Source of the DNA: Cinnamomum chago
Taxonomy: Eukaryota > Streptophyta > Magnoliopsida > Laurales > Lauraceae
Assembly (NCBI GenBank): GCA_038049695.1
Contig: CP142454.1
Span: 90,728,501-90,792,500, forward strand
Length of the DNA stretch: 64,000 nucleotides
Direction of reading: 5' to 3'
Shown: positions 11,658-23,830 of the stretch, one piece after another
Layout: each line of letters opens with the position of its first letter
Position numbering within the stretch: the stretch's first letter is position 1
The notes under the pieces: model-generated
What the model saw: only the letters and a program-made list of their open reading frames with translations
Databases searched by the model: none
What the model was told of the DNA's origin: nothing
Position numbers and translations under genes: made by a program

Positions 11658-14020
11658 GCTCAGCTGTGAGAGGTCATGGGTTTGAGTCCTTGCACCACTG
11701 CTCCCTCCCTCCCTCAAAAATATATCTATATATATTTTGGCCGAACGGGTATTCCGGCTCTCAAGCACAAAGTGCAAATAAATAAATAAATAACCCGAGC
11801 ACGGCCCATCTATTAATAACTAAACCCCATACCCAAAGCCCAATCCATGAGCTCAGTTACAAAGAAAGAAAACACACTCCTTTTTTAGAGAAGAAATAAA
11901 AATGCTACTCTCTCGCCTCCTGATTATACTACATCCTAAATTTTGTTCTCTCTTATATTGACCATTTACTTCGCTTCAACGGTAAAATAAATTTACGACT
12001 TATTGTGTGTTTATTGTGATTTCATATTATTTGATCCAATTGTTATTCATACATGTCCACCCATCATTTTGTGAACCAAGCCCCGACCCGTGACCCATAA
12101 TAAAGCGAAAAAAGGAAAAAAGGCTAAAAAATCGGTTTTTGAAATTTTCGCCGTATGTATCAGCGGTATACCTGCAGTTTCCAGATTTCCTCCTCTCAGA
12201 GAGGAGGAATGCAGTTTACCACCGATTCTAGTAGCGGTAAAGCTTCAATTTCCGGTTTTCCTCCTCTCAGAGAGGAGGAAATCTGGAAAGTAACGAGTTT
12301 ACCGCCGATTCCAGCAACGGTAAAGCTGAGTGAGTGTCCAAATAAAGTTACAAGTCCTTTCCAGTACCAAATAAAAAATAATAGAATGAAAGAATCGATA
12401 GTTGTGTTTTTCTTGCAGGGCATATCTAGTGAACACCCATATGATATGAATAGAGAGAAAAAAATCACACAAGCTGACTTTGGCAATTGACACATGTTGA
12501 ATTCAATTTCTACTCTTTCTAATATATATGCTTCCCCATAAATAAAAGTAAAATTATATAAACGTTTATCAAATATCATCCCCATAATTAGAGAATTAAA
12601 TCCGAGATATCACTCTATTAAAGCAATTTGCTCATGTCTACAACTCCATCCTTAAATCTTTCATCACTCGTAGTCTTTAATGATCATCCGTGTGATTCAC
12701 TTGAAAATAAATTCTTCAAAATTCAATTCCATGCAAACAGAGGGGCCCGTAAGAGAGCACATCTAGGAAAGAAAATTTAAAAGCATTGAGTGTTATCACC
12801 TATCTAATCTAGAGAAATGACACAAAAGGTTTTGCAAGGTCGTAATCAACATCTAAGCTTTATTTTTGTTGACATGCTTAGATTTGGAAACTCTCTTGAC
12901 CTAACCAGAAAGCCGAACGACTGATGGAACTGGTCGAATCAAGCTCGATAACTTTTTAGGACCGTAGCAAAACACCACACGGTCGCTTACATGCACAGAA
13001 AGGCAGTGATGTCTCGACTACTACGGCATGTTTGTAGGGTTGCAAACAGAACGGTTCCGGATCGGAACCATAGTGGACTCGAACCCGTTTCTGAATAACG
13101 ATTCCGGTTCTGAATCTGGTTTTGACTCGGAACTTGTTTAGTTGGCTCCAGACCCGGCTCGAAAAGGATAACCCGGATCCAGGTCTACCTAGAGGACTGG
13201 AATCTTGTTCCAAAATTGATTCTAATTTTTCTTTATTCTTCTTGTCTCCTAAAATAAGCATATCATTCAGCTTATAACAGTGCGTCAAGTCCACTTCTGC
13301 TAATATTGTACGTAAAAATGTAAAAAAAGGGAGATAATTTTGAGGTAGAATTTGCAATATCAAATGCTCATATGTCCGGTCCACGGGTCGGAACCTTTAC
13401 GGACCCTGACCCGTTTATCAATCGGATGCTAAATTAGGTTCCGGACTTGGACCCGTTTATGAAGCGGAACATAAAATAGGTTCCAGACCCGGTTTTTTAC
13501 TGGTCGGAACTTTAGGGAAATCGGATACCCGTTTGGAACCCTACATGTTTGTGAGTATAGGCTCTTTCTTTTTCTTTTTTTTTGTCTGGTTGAAATGAAG
13601 GCTCTGCTTGTTTCACGTACATTCTCGATCGTAGATATTTGGATCTCTGATTTTTATTGTACTAAGAAACAAGTGAGATAAGAAAGAGAAGGTGGAACCG
13701 GATCCGGACCCGGAACCGTTTCGGAACCGATTCCTTGTCTTCGGAACCGGAACCCGAACAATATATGGGACGGGTCTAGATCCAGGTCCGGGTCTAGGTA
13801 GAGAATGATATAAAAAAAACATATAGTTTTTAGTAAAGATTTTAGAAAATTGAGGTAATATGTTGGTTATCGGGTCCACGGGTTCGAACTAAGGTGGAAC
13901 CAGACCCGGACCAATTTTCTTATTGGGGCATGATTAAGGACCCAGACCCGGTTTTAACAGGTCGGAACCTCCGCGTAATCGGAGAATTGGGGACCCATTT
14001 ACATCCTTGGTCGTATGCCA
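11658..14020 (+). repeat. Array unit U5
   Basis: Complete 2,363-bp unit matching the left-domain consensus, with no private change noticed. hAT-like element at 13035-13543. Confidence 0.95.
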
Positions 14021-16383
14021 GCTCAGCTGTGAGAGGTCATGGGTTTGAGTCCTTGCACCACTGCTCCCTCCCTCCCTCAAAAATATATCTATATATATTT
14101 TGGCCGAACGGGTATTCCGGCTCTCAAGCACAAAGTGCAAATAAATAAATAAATAACCCGAGCACGGCCCATCTATTAATAACTAAACCCCATACCCAAA
14201 GCCCAATCCATGAGCTCAGTTACAAAGAAAGAAAACACACTCCTTTTTTAGAGAAGAAATAAAAATGCTACTCTCTCGCCTCCTGATTATACTACATCCT
14301 AAATTTTGTTCTCTCTTATATTGACCATTTACTTCGCTTCAACGGTAAAATAAATTTACGACTTATTGTGTGTTTATTGTGATTTCATATTATCTGATCC
14401 AATTGTTATTCATACATGTCCACCCATCATTTTGTGAACCAAGCCCCGACCCGTGACCCATAATAAAGCGAAAAAAGGAAAAAAGGCTAAAAAATCGGTT
14501 TTTGAAATTTTCGCCGTATGTATCAGCGGTATACCTGCAGTTTCCAGATTTCCTCCTCTCAGAGAGGAGGAATGCAGTTTACCACCGATTCTAGTAGCGG
14601 TAAAGCTTCAATTTCCGGTTTTCCTCCTCTCAGAGAGGAGGAAATCTGGAAAGTAACGAGTTTACCGCCGATTCCAGCAACGGTAAAGCTGAGTGAGTGT
14701 CCAAATAAAGTTACAAGTCCTTTCCAGTACCAAATAAAAAATAATAGAATGAAAGAATCGATAGTTGTGTTTTTCTTGCAGGGCATATCTAGTGAACACC
14801 CATATGATATGAATAGAGAGAAAAAAATCACACAAGCTGACTTTGGCAATTGACACATGTTGAATTCAATTTCTACTCTTTCTAATATATATGCTTCCCC
14901 ATAAATAAAAGTAAAATTATATAAACGTTTATCAAATATCATCCCCATAATTAGAGAATTAAATCCGAGATATCACTCTATTAAAGCAATTTGCTCATGT
15001 CTACAACTCCATCCTTAAATCTTTCATCACTCGTAGTCTTTAATGATCATCCGTGTGATTCACTTGAAAATAAATTCTTCAAAATTCAATTCCATGCAAA
15101 CAGAGGGGCCCGTAAGAGAGCACATCTAGGAAAGAAAATTTAAAAGCATTGAGTGTTATCACCTATCTAATCTAGAGAAATGACACAAAAGGTTTTGCAA
15201 GGTCGTAATCAACATCTAAGCTTTATTTTTGTTGACATGCTTAGATTTGGAAACTCTCTTGACCTAACCAGAAAGCCGAACGACTGATGGAACTGGTCGA
15301 ATCAAGCTCGATAACTTTTTAGGACCGTAGCAAAACACCACACGGTCGCTTACATGCACAGAAAGGCAGTGATGTCTCGACTACTACGGCATGTTTGTAG
15401 GGTTGCAAACAGAACGGTTCCGGATCGGAACCATAGTGGACTCGAACCCGTTTCTGAATAACGATTCCGGTTCTGAATCTGGTTTTGACTCGGAACTTGT
15501 TTAGTTGGCTCCAGACCCGGCTCGAAAAGGATAACCCGGATCCAGGTCTACCTAGAGGACTGGAATCTTGTTCCAAAATTGATTCTAATTTTTCTTTATT
15601 CTTCTTGTCTCCTAAAATAAGCATATCATTCAGCTTATAACAGTGCGTCAAGTCCACTTCTGCTAATATTGTACGTAAAAATGTAAAAAAAGGGAGATAA
15701 TTTTGAGGTAGAATTTGCAATATCAAATGCTCATATGTCCGGTCCACGGGTCGGAACCTTTACGGACCCTGACCCGTTTATCAATCGGATGCTAAATTAG
15801 GTTCCGGACTTGGACCCGTTTATGAAGCGGAACATAAAATAGGTTCCAGACCCGGTTTTTTACTGGTCGGAACTTTAGGGAAATCGGATACCCGTTTGGA
15901 ACCCTACATGTTTGTGAGTATAGGCTCTTTCTTTTTCTTTTTTTTTGTCTGGTTGAAATGAAGGCTCTGCTTGTTTCACGTACATTCTCGATCGTAGATA
16001 TTTGGATCTCTGATTTTTATTGTACTAAGAAACAAGTGAGATAAGAAAGAGAAGGTGGAACCGGATCCGGACCCGGAACCGTTTCGGAACCGATTCCTTG
16101 TCTTCGGAACCGGAACCCGAACAATATATGGGACGGGTCTAGATCCAGGTCCGGGTCTAGGTAGAGAATGATATAAAAAAAACATATAGTTTTTAGTAAA
16201 GATTTTAGAAAATTGAGGTAATATGTTGGTTATCGGGTCCACGGGTTCGAACTAAGGTGGAACCAGACCCGGACCAATTTTCTTATTGGGGCATGATTAA
16301 GGACCCAGACCCGGTTTTAACAGGTCGGAACCTCCGCGTAATCGGAGAATTGGGGACCCATTTACATCCTTGGTCGTATGCCA
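14021..16383 (+). repeat. Array unit U6
   Basis: Complete 2,363-bp unit. It shares TATTATCTGATCC (near 14395) only with U7, where the others read TATTATTTGATCC, which suggests U6 and U7 are immediate duplicates. hAT-like element at 15398-15906. Confidence 0.95.
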
Positions 16384-18746
16384 GCTCAGCTGTGAGAGGT
16401 CATGGGTTTGAGTCCTTGCACCACTGCTCCCTCCCTCCCTCAAAAATATATCTATATATATTTTGGCCGAACGGGTATTCCGGCTCTCAAGCACAAAGTG
16501 CAAATAAATAAATAAATAACCCGAGCACGGCCCATCTATTAATAACTAAACCCCATACCCAAAGCCCAATCCATGAGCTCAGTTACAAAGAAAGAAAACA
16601 CACTCCTTTTTTAGAGAAGAAATAAAAATGCTACTCTCTCGCCTCCTGATTATACTACATCCTAAATTTTGTTCTCTCTTATATTGACCATTTACTTCGC
16701 TTCAACGGTAAAATAAATTTACGACTTATTGTGTGTTTATTGTGATTTCATATTATCTGATCCAATTGTTATTCATACATGTCCACCCATCATTTTGTGA
16801 ACCAAGCCCCGACCCGTGACCCATAATAAAGCGAAAAAAGGAAAAAAGGCTAAAAAATCGGTTTTTGAAATTTTCGCCGTATGTATCAGCGGTATACCTG
16901 CAGTTTCCAGATTTCCTCCTCTCAGAGAGGAGGAATGCAGTTTACCACCGATTCTAGTAGCGGTAAAGCTTCAATTTCCGGTTTTCCTCCTCTCAGAGAG
17001 GAGGAAATCTGGAAAGTAACGAGTTTACCGCCGATTCCAGCAACGGTAAAGCTGAGTGAGTGTCCAAATAAAGTTACAAGTCCTTTCCAGTACCAAATAA
17101 AAAATAATAGAATGAAAGAATCGATAGTTGTGTTTTTCTTGCAGGGCATATCTAGTGAACACCCATATGATATGAATAGAGAGAAAAAAATCACACAAGC
17201 TGACTTTGGCAATTGACACATGTTGAATTCAATTTCTACTCTTTCTAATATATATGCTTCCCCATAAATAAAAGTAAAATTATATAAACGTTTATCAAAT
17301 ATCATCCCCATAATTAGAGAATTAAATCCGAGATATCACTCTATTAAAGCAATTTGCTCATGTCTACAACTCCATCCTTAAATCTTTCATCACTCGTAGT
17401 CTTTAATGATCATCCGTGTGATTCACTTGAAAATAAATTCTTCAAAATTCAATTCCATGCAAACAGAGGGGCCCGTAAGAGAGCACATCTAGGAAAGAAA
17501 ATTTAAAAGCATTGAGTGTTATCACCTATCTAATCTAGAGAAATGACACAAAAGGTTTTGCAAGGTCGTAATCAACATCTAAGCTTTATTTTTGTTGACA
17601 TGCTTAGATTTGGAAACTCTCTTGACCTAACCAGAAAGCCGAACGACTGATGGAACTGGTCGAATCAAGCTCGATAACTTTTTAGGACCGTAGCAAAACA
17701 CCACACGGTCGCTTACATGCACAGAAAGGCAGTGATGTCTCGACTACTACGGCATGTTTGTAGGGTTGCAAACAGAACGGTTCCGGATCGGAACCATAGT
17801 GGACTCGAACCCGTTTCTGAATAACGATTCCGGTTCTGAATCTGGTTTTGACTCGGAACTTGTTTAGTTGGCTCCAGACCCGGCTCGAAAAGGATAACCC
17901 GGATCCAGGTCTACCTAGAGGACTGGAATCTTGTTCCAAAATTGATTCTAATTTTTCTTTATTCTTCTTGTCTCCTAAAATAAGCATATCATTCAGCTTA
18001 TAACAGTGCGTCAAGTCCACTTCTGCTAATATTGTACGTAAAAATGTAAAAAAAGGGAGATAATTTTGAGGTAGAATTTGCAATATCAAATGCTCATATG
18101 TCCGGTCCACGGGTCGGAACCTTTACGGACCCTGACCCGTTTATCAATCGGATGCTAAATTAGGTTCCGGACTTGGACCCGTTTATGAAGCGGAACATAA
18201 AATAGGTTCCAGACCCGGTTTTTTACTGGTCGGAACTTTAGGGAAATCGGATACCCGTTTGGAACCCTACATGTTTGTGAGTATAGGCTCTTTCTTTTTC
18301 TTTTTTTTTGTCTGGTTGAAATGAAGGCTCTGCTTGTTTCACGTACATTCTCGATCGTAGATATTTGGATCTCTGATTTTTATTGTACTAAGAAACAAGT
18401 GAGATAAGAAAGAGAAGGTGGAACCGGATCCGGACCCGGAACCGTTTCGGAACCGATTCCTTGTCTTCGGAACCGGAACCCGAACAATATATGGGACGGG
18501 TCTAGATCCAGGTCCGGGTCTAGGTAGAGAATGATATAAAAAAAACATATAGTTTTTAGTAAAGATTTTAGAAAATTGAGGTAATATGTTGGTTATCGGG
18601 TCCACGGGTTCGAACTAAGGTGGAACCAGACCCGGACCAATTTTCTTATTGGGGCATGATTAAGGACCCAGACCCGGTTTTAACAGGTCGGAACCTCCGC
18701 GTAATCGGAGAATTGGGGACCCATTTACATCCTTGGTCGTATGCCA
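16384..18746 (+). repeat. Array unit U7
   Basis: Complete 2,363-bp unit with the TATTATCTGATCC variant (near 16755) shared with U6. hAT-like element at 17761-18269. Confidence 0.95.
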
Positions 18747-21065
18747 GCTCAGCTGTGAGAGGTCATGGGTTTGAGTCCTTGCACCACTGCTCCCTCCCTC
18801 CCTCAAAAATATATCTATATATATTTTGGCCGAACGGGTATTCCGGCTCTCAAGCACAAAGTGCAAATAAATAAATAAATAACCCGAGCACGGCCCATCT
18901 ATTAATAACTAAACCCCATACCCAAAGCCCAATCCATGAGCTCAGTTACAAAGAAAGAAAACACACTCCTTTTTTAGAGAAGAAATAAAAATGCTACTCT
19001 CTCGCCTCCTGATTATACTACATCCTAAATTTTGTTCTCTCTTATATTGACCATTTACTTCGCTTCAACGGTAAAATAAATTTACGACTTATTGTGTGTT
19101 TATTGTGATTTCATATTATTTGATCCAATTGTTATTCATACATGTCCACCCATCATTTTGTGAACCAAGCCCCGACCCGTGACCCATAATAAAGCGAAAA
19201 AAGGAAAAAAGGCTAAAAAATCGGTTTTTGAAATTTTCGCCGTATGTATCAGCGGTATACCTGCAGTTTCCAGATTTCCTCCTCTCAGAGAGGAGGAATG
19301 CAGTTTACCACCGATTCTAGTAGCGGTAAAGCTTCAATTTCCGGTTTTCCTCCTCTCAGAGAGGAGGAAATCTGGAAAGTAACGAGTTTACCGCCGATTC
19401 CAGCAACGGTAAAGCTGAGTGAGTGTCCAAATAAAGTTACAAGTCCTTTCCAGTACCAAATAAAAAATAATAGAATGAAAGAATCGATAGTTGTGTTTTT
19501 CTTGCAGGGCATATCTAGTGAACACCCATATGATATGAATAGAGAGAAAAAAATCACACAAGCTGACTTTGGCAATTGACACATGTTGAATTCAATTTCT
19601 ACTCTTTCTAATATATATGCTTCCCCATAAATAAAAGTAAAATTATATAAACGTTTATCAAATATCATCCCCATAATTAGAGAATTAAATCCGAGATATC
19701 ACTCTATTAAAGCAATTTGCTCATGTCTACAACTCCATCCTTAAATCTTTCATCACTCGTAGTCTTTAATGATCATCCGTGTGATTCACTTGAAAATAAA
19801 TTCTTCAAAATTCAATTCCATGCAAACAGAGGGGCCCGTAAGAGAGCACATCTAGGAAAGAAAATTTAAAAGCATTGAGTGTTATCACCTATCTAATCTA
19901 GAGAAATGACACAAAAGGTTTTGCAAGGTCGTAATCAACATCTAAGCTTTATTTTTGTTGACATGCTTAGATTTGGAAACTCTCTTGACCTAACCAGAAA
20001 GCCGAACGACTGATGGAACTGGTCGAATCAAGCTCGATAACTTTTTAGGACCGTAGCAAAACACCACACGGTCGCTTACATGCACAGAAAGGCAGTGATG
20101 TCTCGACTACTACGGCATGTTTGTAGGGTTGCAAACAGAACGATTCCGGATCGGAACCATAGTGGACTCGAACCCGTTTCTGAATAACGATTCCGGTTCT
20201 GAATCTGGTTTTGATTCGGAACTTGTTTAGTTGGCTCCAGACCCGGCTCGAATAGGATAACCCGGATCCAGGTCTACCTAGAGGACTGGAATCTTGTTCC
20301 AAAATTGATTCTAATTTTTCTTTATTCTTCTTGTCTCCTAAAATAAGCATATCATTCAGCTTATAACAGTGCGTCAAGTCCACTTCTGCTAATATTGTAC
20401 GTAAAAATGTAAAAAAAAAAGGAGTTAATTTTGAGGTAGAATTTGCAATATCAAATGCTCATATGTCCGGTCCATGGGTCGGAACCTTTTTGGACCCTGA
20501 CCCGTTTATCAATCGGAAGCTAAATTAGGTTCCGGACTTGGACCCGTTTATGAAGCGGAACCTAAAATAGGTTCCAGACCTGGTTTTTTACTGGTCGGAA
20601 CTTCAGGGAAATCGGACACCCATTTGGAACCCTACATGTTTGCGAGTATAGGCTCTTTTTTTTTTTTTGTCTGGTTGAAATGAAGGCTCTGCTTGTTTCA
20701 CGTACATTCTCGATCGTAGATATTTGGATCTCTGGTTTTTATTGTACTAAGAAACAAGTGAGATAAGAAAGAGAAGGTGGAACCGGATCCGGACCCAGAA
20801 CCGTTTCGGAACTGATTCCTTGTCTTCGGAACCGGAACCCGAACAATATAAGGGACGGGTCTAGATCCAGGTCCGGGTCTAGGTAGAGAATGATATAAAA
20901 AAAAGAGATAATTAGCGAAAGGTCCCTAAAATTGAATCTATCCAGCCTCCAATCCAGGTAAATTCTTTTTAAGGGCTCTGGTCCAAGCAGTTAGACTGTT
21001 TGCAGCCAAAGGTCCCTGGATACAATTTACATGACTAATTTGCCCTCTTCCAACTGTTTAGGCAT

Positions 21066-21316
21066 CTAATTTTGAAATTTAAAATTTAAAATTTTCCATT
21101 CTCCCTCTCTCAAATCTATCCTACCAAAGGAACCACTTCTGTGTTTCCGGTTTCTGCAATAGTGACGAGCAGCACCATGCCGTCCCATACGCTTGTCCAG
21201 GATCCCACGAAGGTTTCTCTCCCCCGTCCCCCGCGATGACGTGACGAGATCCATGGCCCTAAATGCGAAACCCCCGTAGGATGTGGATGAATGAAACATT
21301 GATGGATTTTTTTCAA
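21066..21316 (-). other. GC-richer segment in the Pack-MULE, origin not recognised
   Basis: Base composition changes to GC-rich here within an AT-rich element, and two overlapping minus-strand frames of 66 and 77 codons are open. I recognise neither. It may be a second captured gene fragment or the intron/downstream DNA of the adjoining transporter exon. Confidence 0.35.
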
Positions 21317-21428
21317 TCGCAGAAATAGAGAGAGAGAGAAATAGATGTCAGATTGACTGAATGCTGTTGGAGCTCTGGAGGGATGAGTAACAAAAGTAGG
21401 AAAGAGAATGCCATCTCCTAATACTGAC

Positions 21429-21692
21429 CAAGCAGAAAGCGTAGCCGTTGGGCGACATTAGCTGTTTATTGGCCATGATTGTGCCGACGGAGCTCGTCAC
21501 GTTCATGGCCCACGCTCCTACGTCTGACACAGAAGATGATTTCTTCTCCTCCTCCATCTTCTTACACTGCCGCGCCGCGCTGCGCTGTTGCCGTGGAAGA
21601 AGAAGCAAACCGGGAGAGGTTTCTGGTTCTGGTTCCAGAACGTCGCAGAGAACGTGAAGAGGAAGCCCGGGTTCTGTTGGGGAAGAAGACAA
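21429..21692 (-). pseudogene. Captured first exon of a URGT-type nucleotide-sugar transporter
   Basis: A minus-strand frame with its ATG at 21555-21557 encodes about 43 residues containing SDVGAWAMNV, SSVGTIMANKQLMS and GYAF. This is the characteristic N-terminus, with the start of the first membrane segment, of plant UDP-rhamnose/UDP-galactose transporters (drug/metabolite transporter superfamily, Golgi nucleotide-sugar antiporters). The family protein is around 350 residues, so only the first exon is present. After residue 43 the match stops at a GTCAGT that looks like a 5' splice site, followed by unrelated residues. 21558-21692 would be captured 5'UTR/promoter DNA. It lies inside a Pack-MULE and cannot make a transporter. 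Confidence 0.8.
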
Positions 21693-21756
21693 CGATTTGG
21701 GCTGTGTTTGGTTCCGGGTTGGTCCAGGTCAGGTCAAGCCTGACCCGCTTCAAAAG

Positions 21757-22660
21757 TCAAATTTATCTGAGTTTAGTATTTTGTTATCAAATTTATTTGA
21801 GTTTTGGACAAATCTATCTGAGATTTTGGCTATTTATCTGACTTTTGAAACAAATTTATCTGAGTTCTGAACAAATTTATCTGAGTTCTGTACAAATCTA
21901 TTTGAGTTTTTTGCTATTTATCTGACTTCTGGAACAATTTTATCTGAGCTCTAGATAAATTTATCTGAGTTCTGGACAAATCTATCTGAGTTTTTGAAAA
22001 ATTTATTTTAGTTTTCGAAAAATATAATTGACTTTCTGACAAATTTATCTCCATTTGAAAAATTTTAACTGAGTTTTTGAATTAAACTCAGGCTATTCTT
22101 TTAAAATTTATTTGCATTTTTAAAAATAAATTTAACAGAGTTTTAGCAAAAATACTTTAGTTTTTGGCAAATTTTTCTAAAATTCGAAAAATTAAGTTAT
22201 CTTAGTTTTGGAAAATGTATTTGCATTTTTCTTAAATTTATTTACGTTTTTTAATTTTATTTACGTCCTTTGAAATTTATTTACACTTTTTGAAATTTAT
22301 TTCAATTTTTTGAAATTAATTTTCATCTTTTGAAATTTATTTATATTTTTTGAAATTTATTTGGATCTTTTGAAATTTAATTGCAACTTTTTAAATTGAT
22401 TTTCATCTTTTCAAATTTATTTATATTTTTTGAAACTTATTTGGATCTTTTTAGATTTATTTGCGTCTTTTTAAATCTCTCTACCTTCTTTTGAAATTTA
22501 TTGCCTTTTTTGAAATTGTTGCATTTTTTGAATTTTATTTGCGTTCTTTCCAATTTATTTGTATTTTTCGGATTTATTTGTGTTTTTTTATTTTATTTTC
22601 GTCTTTTGAAATTTATTTACATTTTTTGAAATTTATTTGGATGTTTTGAAATTTATTTGG
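21757..22660 (+). repeat. Degenerate T-rich minisatellite in the Pack-MULE
   Basis: About 900 bp of a decayed repeat with a period of roughly 20-23 bp. The left part repeats CAAATTTATCTGAGTTCTG-like units and grades into TTTTTTGAAATTTATTTGCA-like units on the right. The F-rich 62-codon frame at 22461-22649 is a by-product of this sequence, not a gene. Confidence 0.8.
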
Positions 22661-23013
22661 CTAATTTAATGGTAGTTGACTGTTATTAATGACATATCCC
22701 ACTAATCATGGGATATGATTTTGAAGAAAGGGTAAATTAGACATCTTATGTCTTCAAATTTGGAAAAAGGACCTATCACACTATGAAAATAGATTGTGGA
22801 CCTAAGGCAATAAAATGAAATGTTCAGGGACCCGTCGCCAAATGCCCCTAAAAAAAACATATGGTTTTTAGGAGAGATTTTAGAAAATTGAGGTAATATG
22901 TTGGTTATCGGGTCCACGGGTCCGAACTAAGGTGGAACCAGACCCGGACTGATTTTCTTATTGGGGCATGATTAAGGACCCAGACCCGGTTTTAACAGGT
23001 CGGAACCTCCGCG

Positions 23014-23830
23014 TGTTAGGAATTTTGTATTTGCAATTTGATGGATGCATTTTCACTTTAGCATCATTTGATTTACACACACTTGCATTGATTTAAAATA
23101 TCTTGAAATCTTGACTTTTACATGCATTGGTTTTTAGATTTGGAAAAGTTTTTGTTTTATGCATGTTTTGGTTCTAAACTTGGATGCATTGGTTTTAGAA
23201 TACAAACTCTTTTGAAAACCTATTTTCTTGTGCATTATATTTGGAAAATCATCTTGAGAATTTAGGTTTGAGCTTTGCATACTTTCATCACTTTCAGAAT
23301 CATTTTTGTATGCATTTTCATTTGAAAAGAGTTTTATCCAATCAAGCTAGCCTTTGGTTTTAAACTTTTGAATCATCTTAGGCTTTGTGTGTTCATGTTT
23401 TTAAACTTCTTAGAATGACTTAAAACATGTTTTTCAAGCTTGATTTAGTGGGAAAAAAGGTCCCCCAAGCAAAACCTTCAAATATGCAAAAGTTGCATTT
23501 TTTGCAAAAAGGGGGGTGTCCCGGCAGTGTCGCCGGTCGACCGAGACCTGTGTCTAGGTCGACCGAGGACTAGCCGTTGGACACTTTTTGGCTATAAAAT
23601 CCATTCTTTTCCAACCTTTTTCAATGCTTGATACATGAACCTTTGAGACCATTTTGGAGCCATTGAAAGGGGATGAAGTTGGAAAGGCTAGAAGGTCATT
23701 ACGAGAGCTAAAGCTTGGATCAATGAGTTAAACCACCAAGTAAGCTCTACCTTTGTTAATTATGGTTTTCATGTTTTGTTTAAACTATTGGTAAATGGTT
23801 TTGTACATGATAACTATGATGTGTTGAATC
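23014..23830 (+). repeat. Element B 5' LTR, first part
   Basis: Matches 36481-37397 of B's 3' LTR, except for a missing 97 bp between two GGTCGACCGAGA repeats. It contains palindromes at 23535-23542 and 23557-23564 and a TATAAAAT box at 23593-23600. It is cut at GAATC (23826-23830) by element C; the LTR resumes at 31404. Confidence 0.93.
23535..23600 (+). promoter_or_regulatory. LTR promoter core of B 5' LTR (reduced)
   Basis: Two GGTCGACC palindromes and a TATAAAAT box remain. The 97 bp with the other two palindromes and the AACGGTCA hairpin found in the 3' LTR (37001-37097) has been deleted. Since the 5' LTR drives transcription, this copy may have changed promoter activity, apart from being split by element C downstream. 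Confidence 0.6.

Larger units (their letters stand above)
1..20142 (+). repeat. Homogenised 2,363-bp tandem array (macrosatellite), left domain
   Basis: Seven whole units and the first part of an eighth repeat head to tail with a spacing of 2,363 bp; the phase used here starts each unit at GCTCAGCTGTGAGAGG (1, 2364, 4727, 9295, 11658, 14021, 16384, 18747). Apart from a solo LTR in U3, the copies differ by only a handful of substitutions. The near identity stops inside U8 at about 20,143, after which the sequence matches the diverged right-hand units instead. The array extends left of the window. No frame in the unit looks like a protein gene: the short frames are unrelated to known families and arise from GGAACC/GACCCGG-rich DNA. 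Confidence 0.95.
20905..22848. mobile_element. Pack-MULE (Mutator-like, non-autonomous), 1,944 bp
   Basis: The insertion is absent from all other units and is flanked by an exact 9-bp duplication TAAAAAAAA (20896-20904 and 22849-22857), the Mutator target length. The ends are imperfect inverted repeats: GAGATAATTAGCGAAAGGTCCCT at left and, read inward from the right, GGGGCATTTGGCGACGGGTCCCT. Similarity continues for about 145 bp, both arms reaching a CTAATTT(G/A)CCCT motif (about 21,034 and 22,730). No transposase is present. It carries host-derived DNA (transporter exon at 21429-21557) and a long T-rich repeat. An A-rich target duplication is weak evidence alone, but together with the terminal repeats it is convincing. 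Confidence 0.85.
18747..23013 (+). repeat. Array unit U8, chimeric, split by a Pack-MULE and ended by element B
   Basis: Up to about 20,142 the unit is the homogenised type; beyond that it carries many changes seen in the right-hand units (e.g. AATAGGATAACC, GGAGTTAATTTTG, TTTTTAGGAGAG). A Pack-MULE occupies 20905-22848. Element B interrupts the unit at 23014; the last part of the unit continues at 38430-38474. hAT-like element at 20124-20634. Confidence 0.92.

Noticed and set aside
21348-21692. A functional nucleotide-sugar transporter gene
   Set aside because: Only about 43 codons match the family, the match ends at a splice donor, and the fragment lies within a MULE.
22461-22649. Phe-rich 62-codon frame that resembles a membrane protein
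   Set aside because: It is a translation of the T-rich minisatellite.
1-23013. The array read as an rDNA or centromeric satellite
   Set aside because: No rRNA sequence is present, and 2.4 kb is far from the usual 150-180-bp plant centromere unit. Transposon remnants within the unit point to a local macrosatellite.
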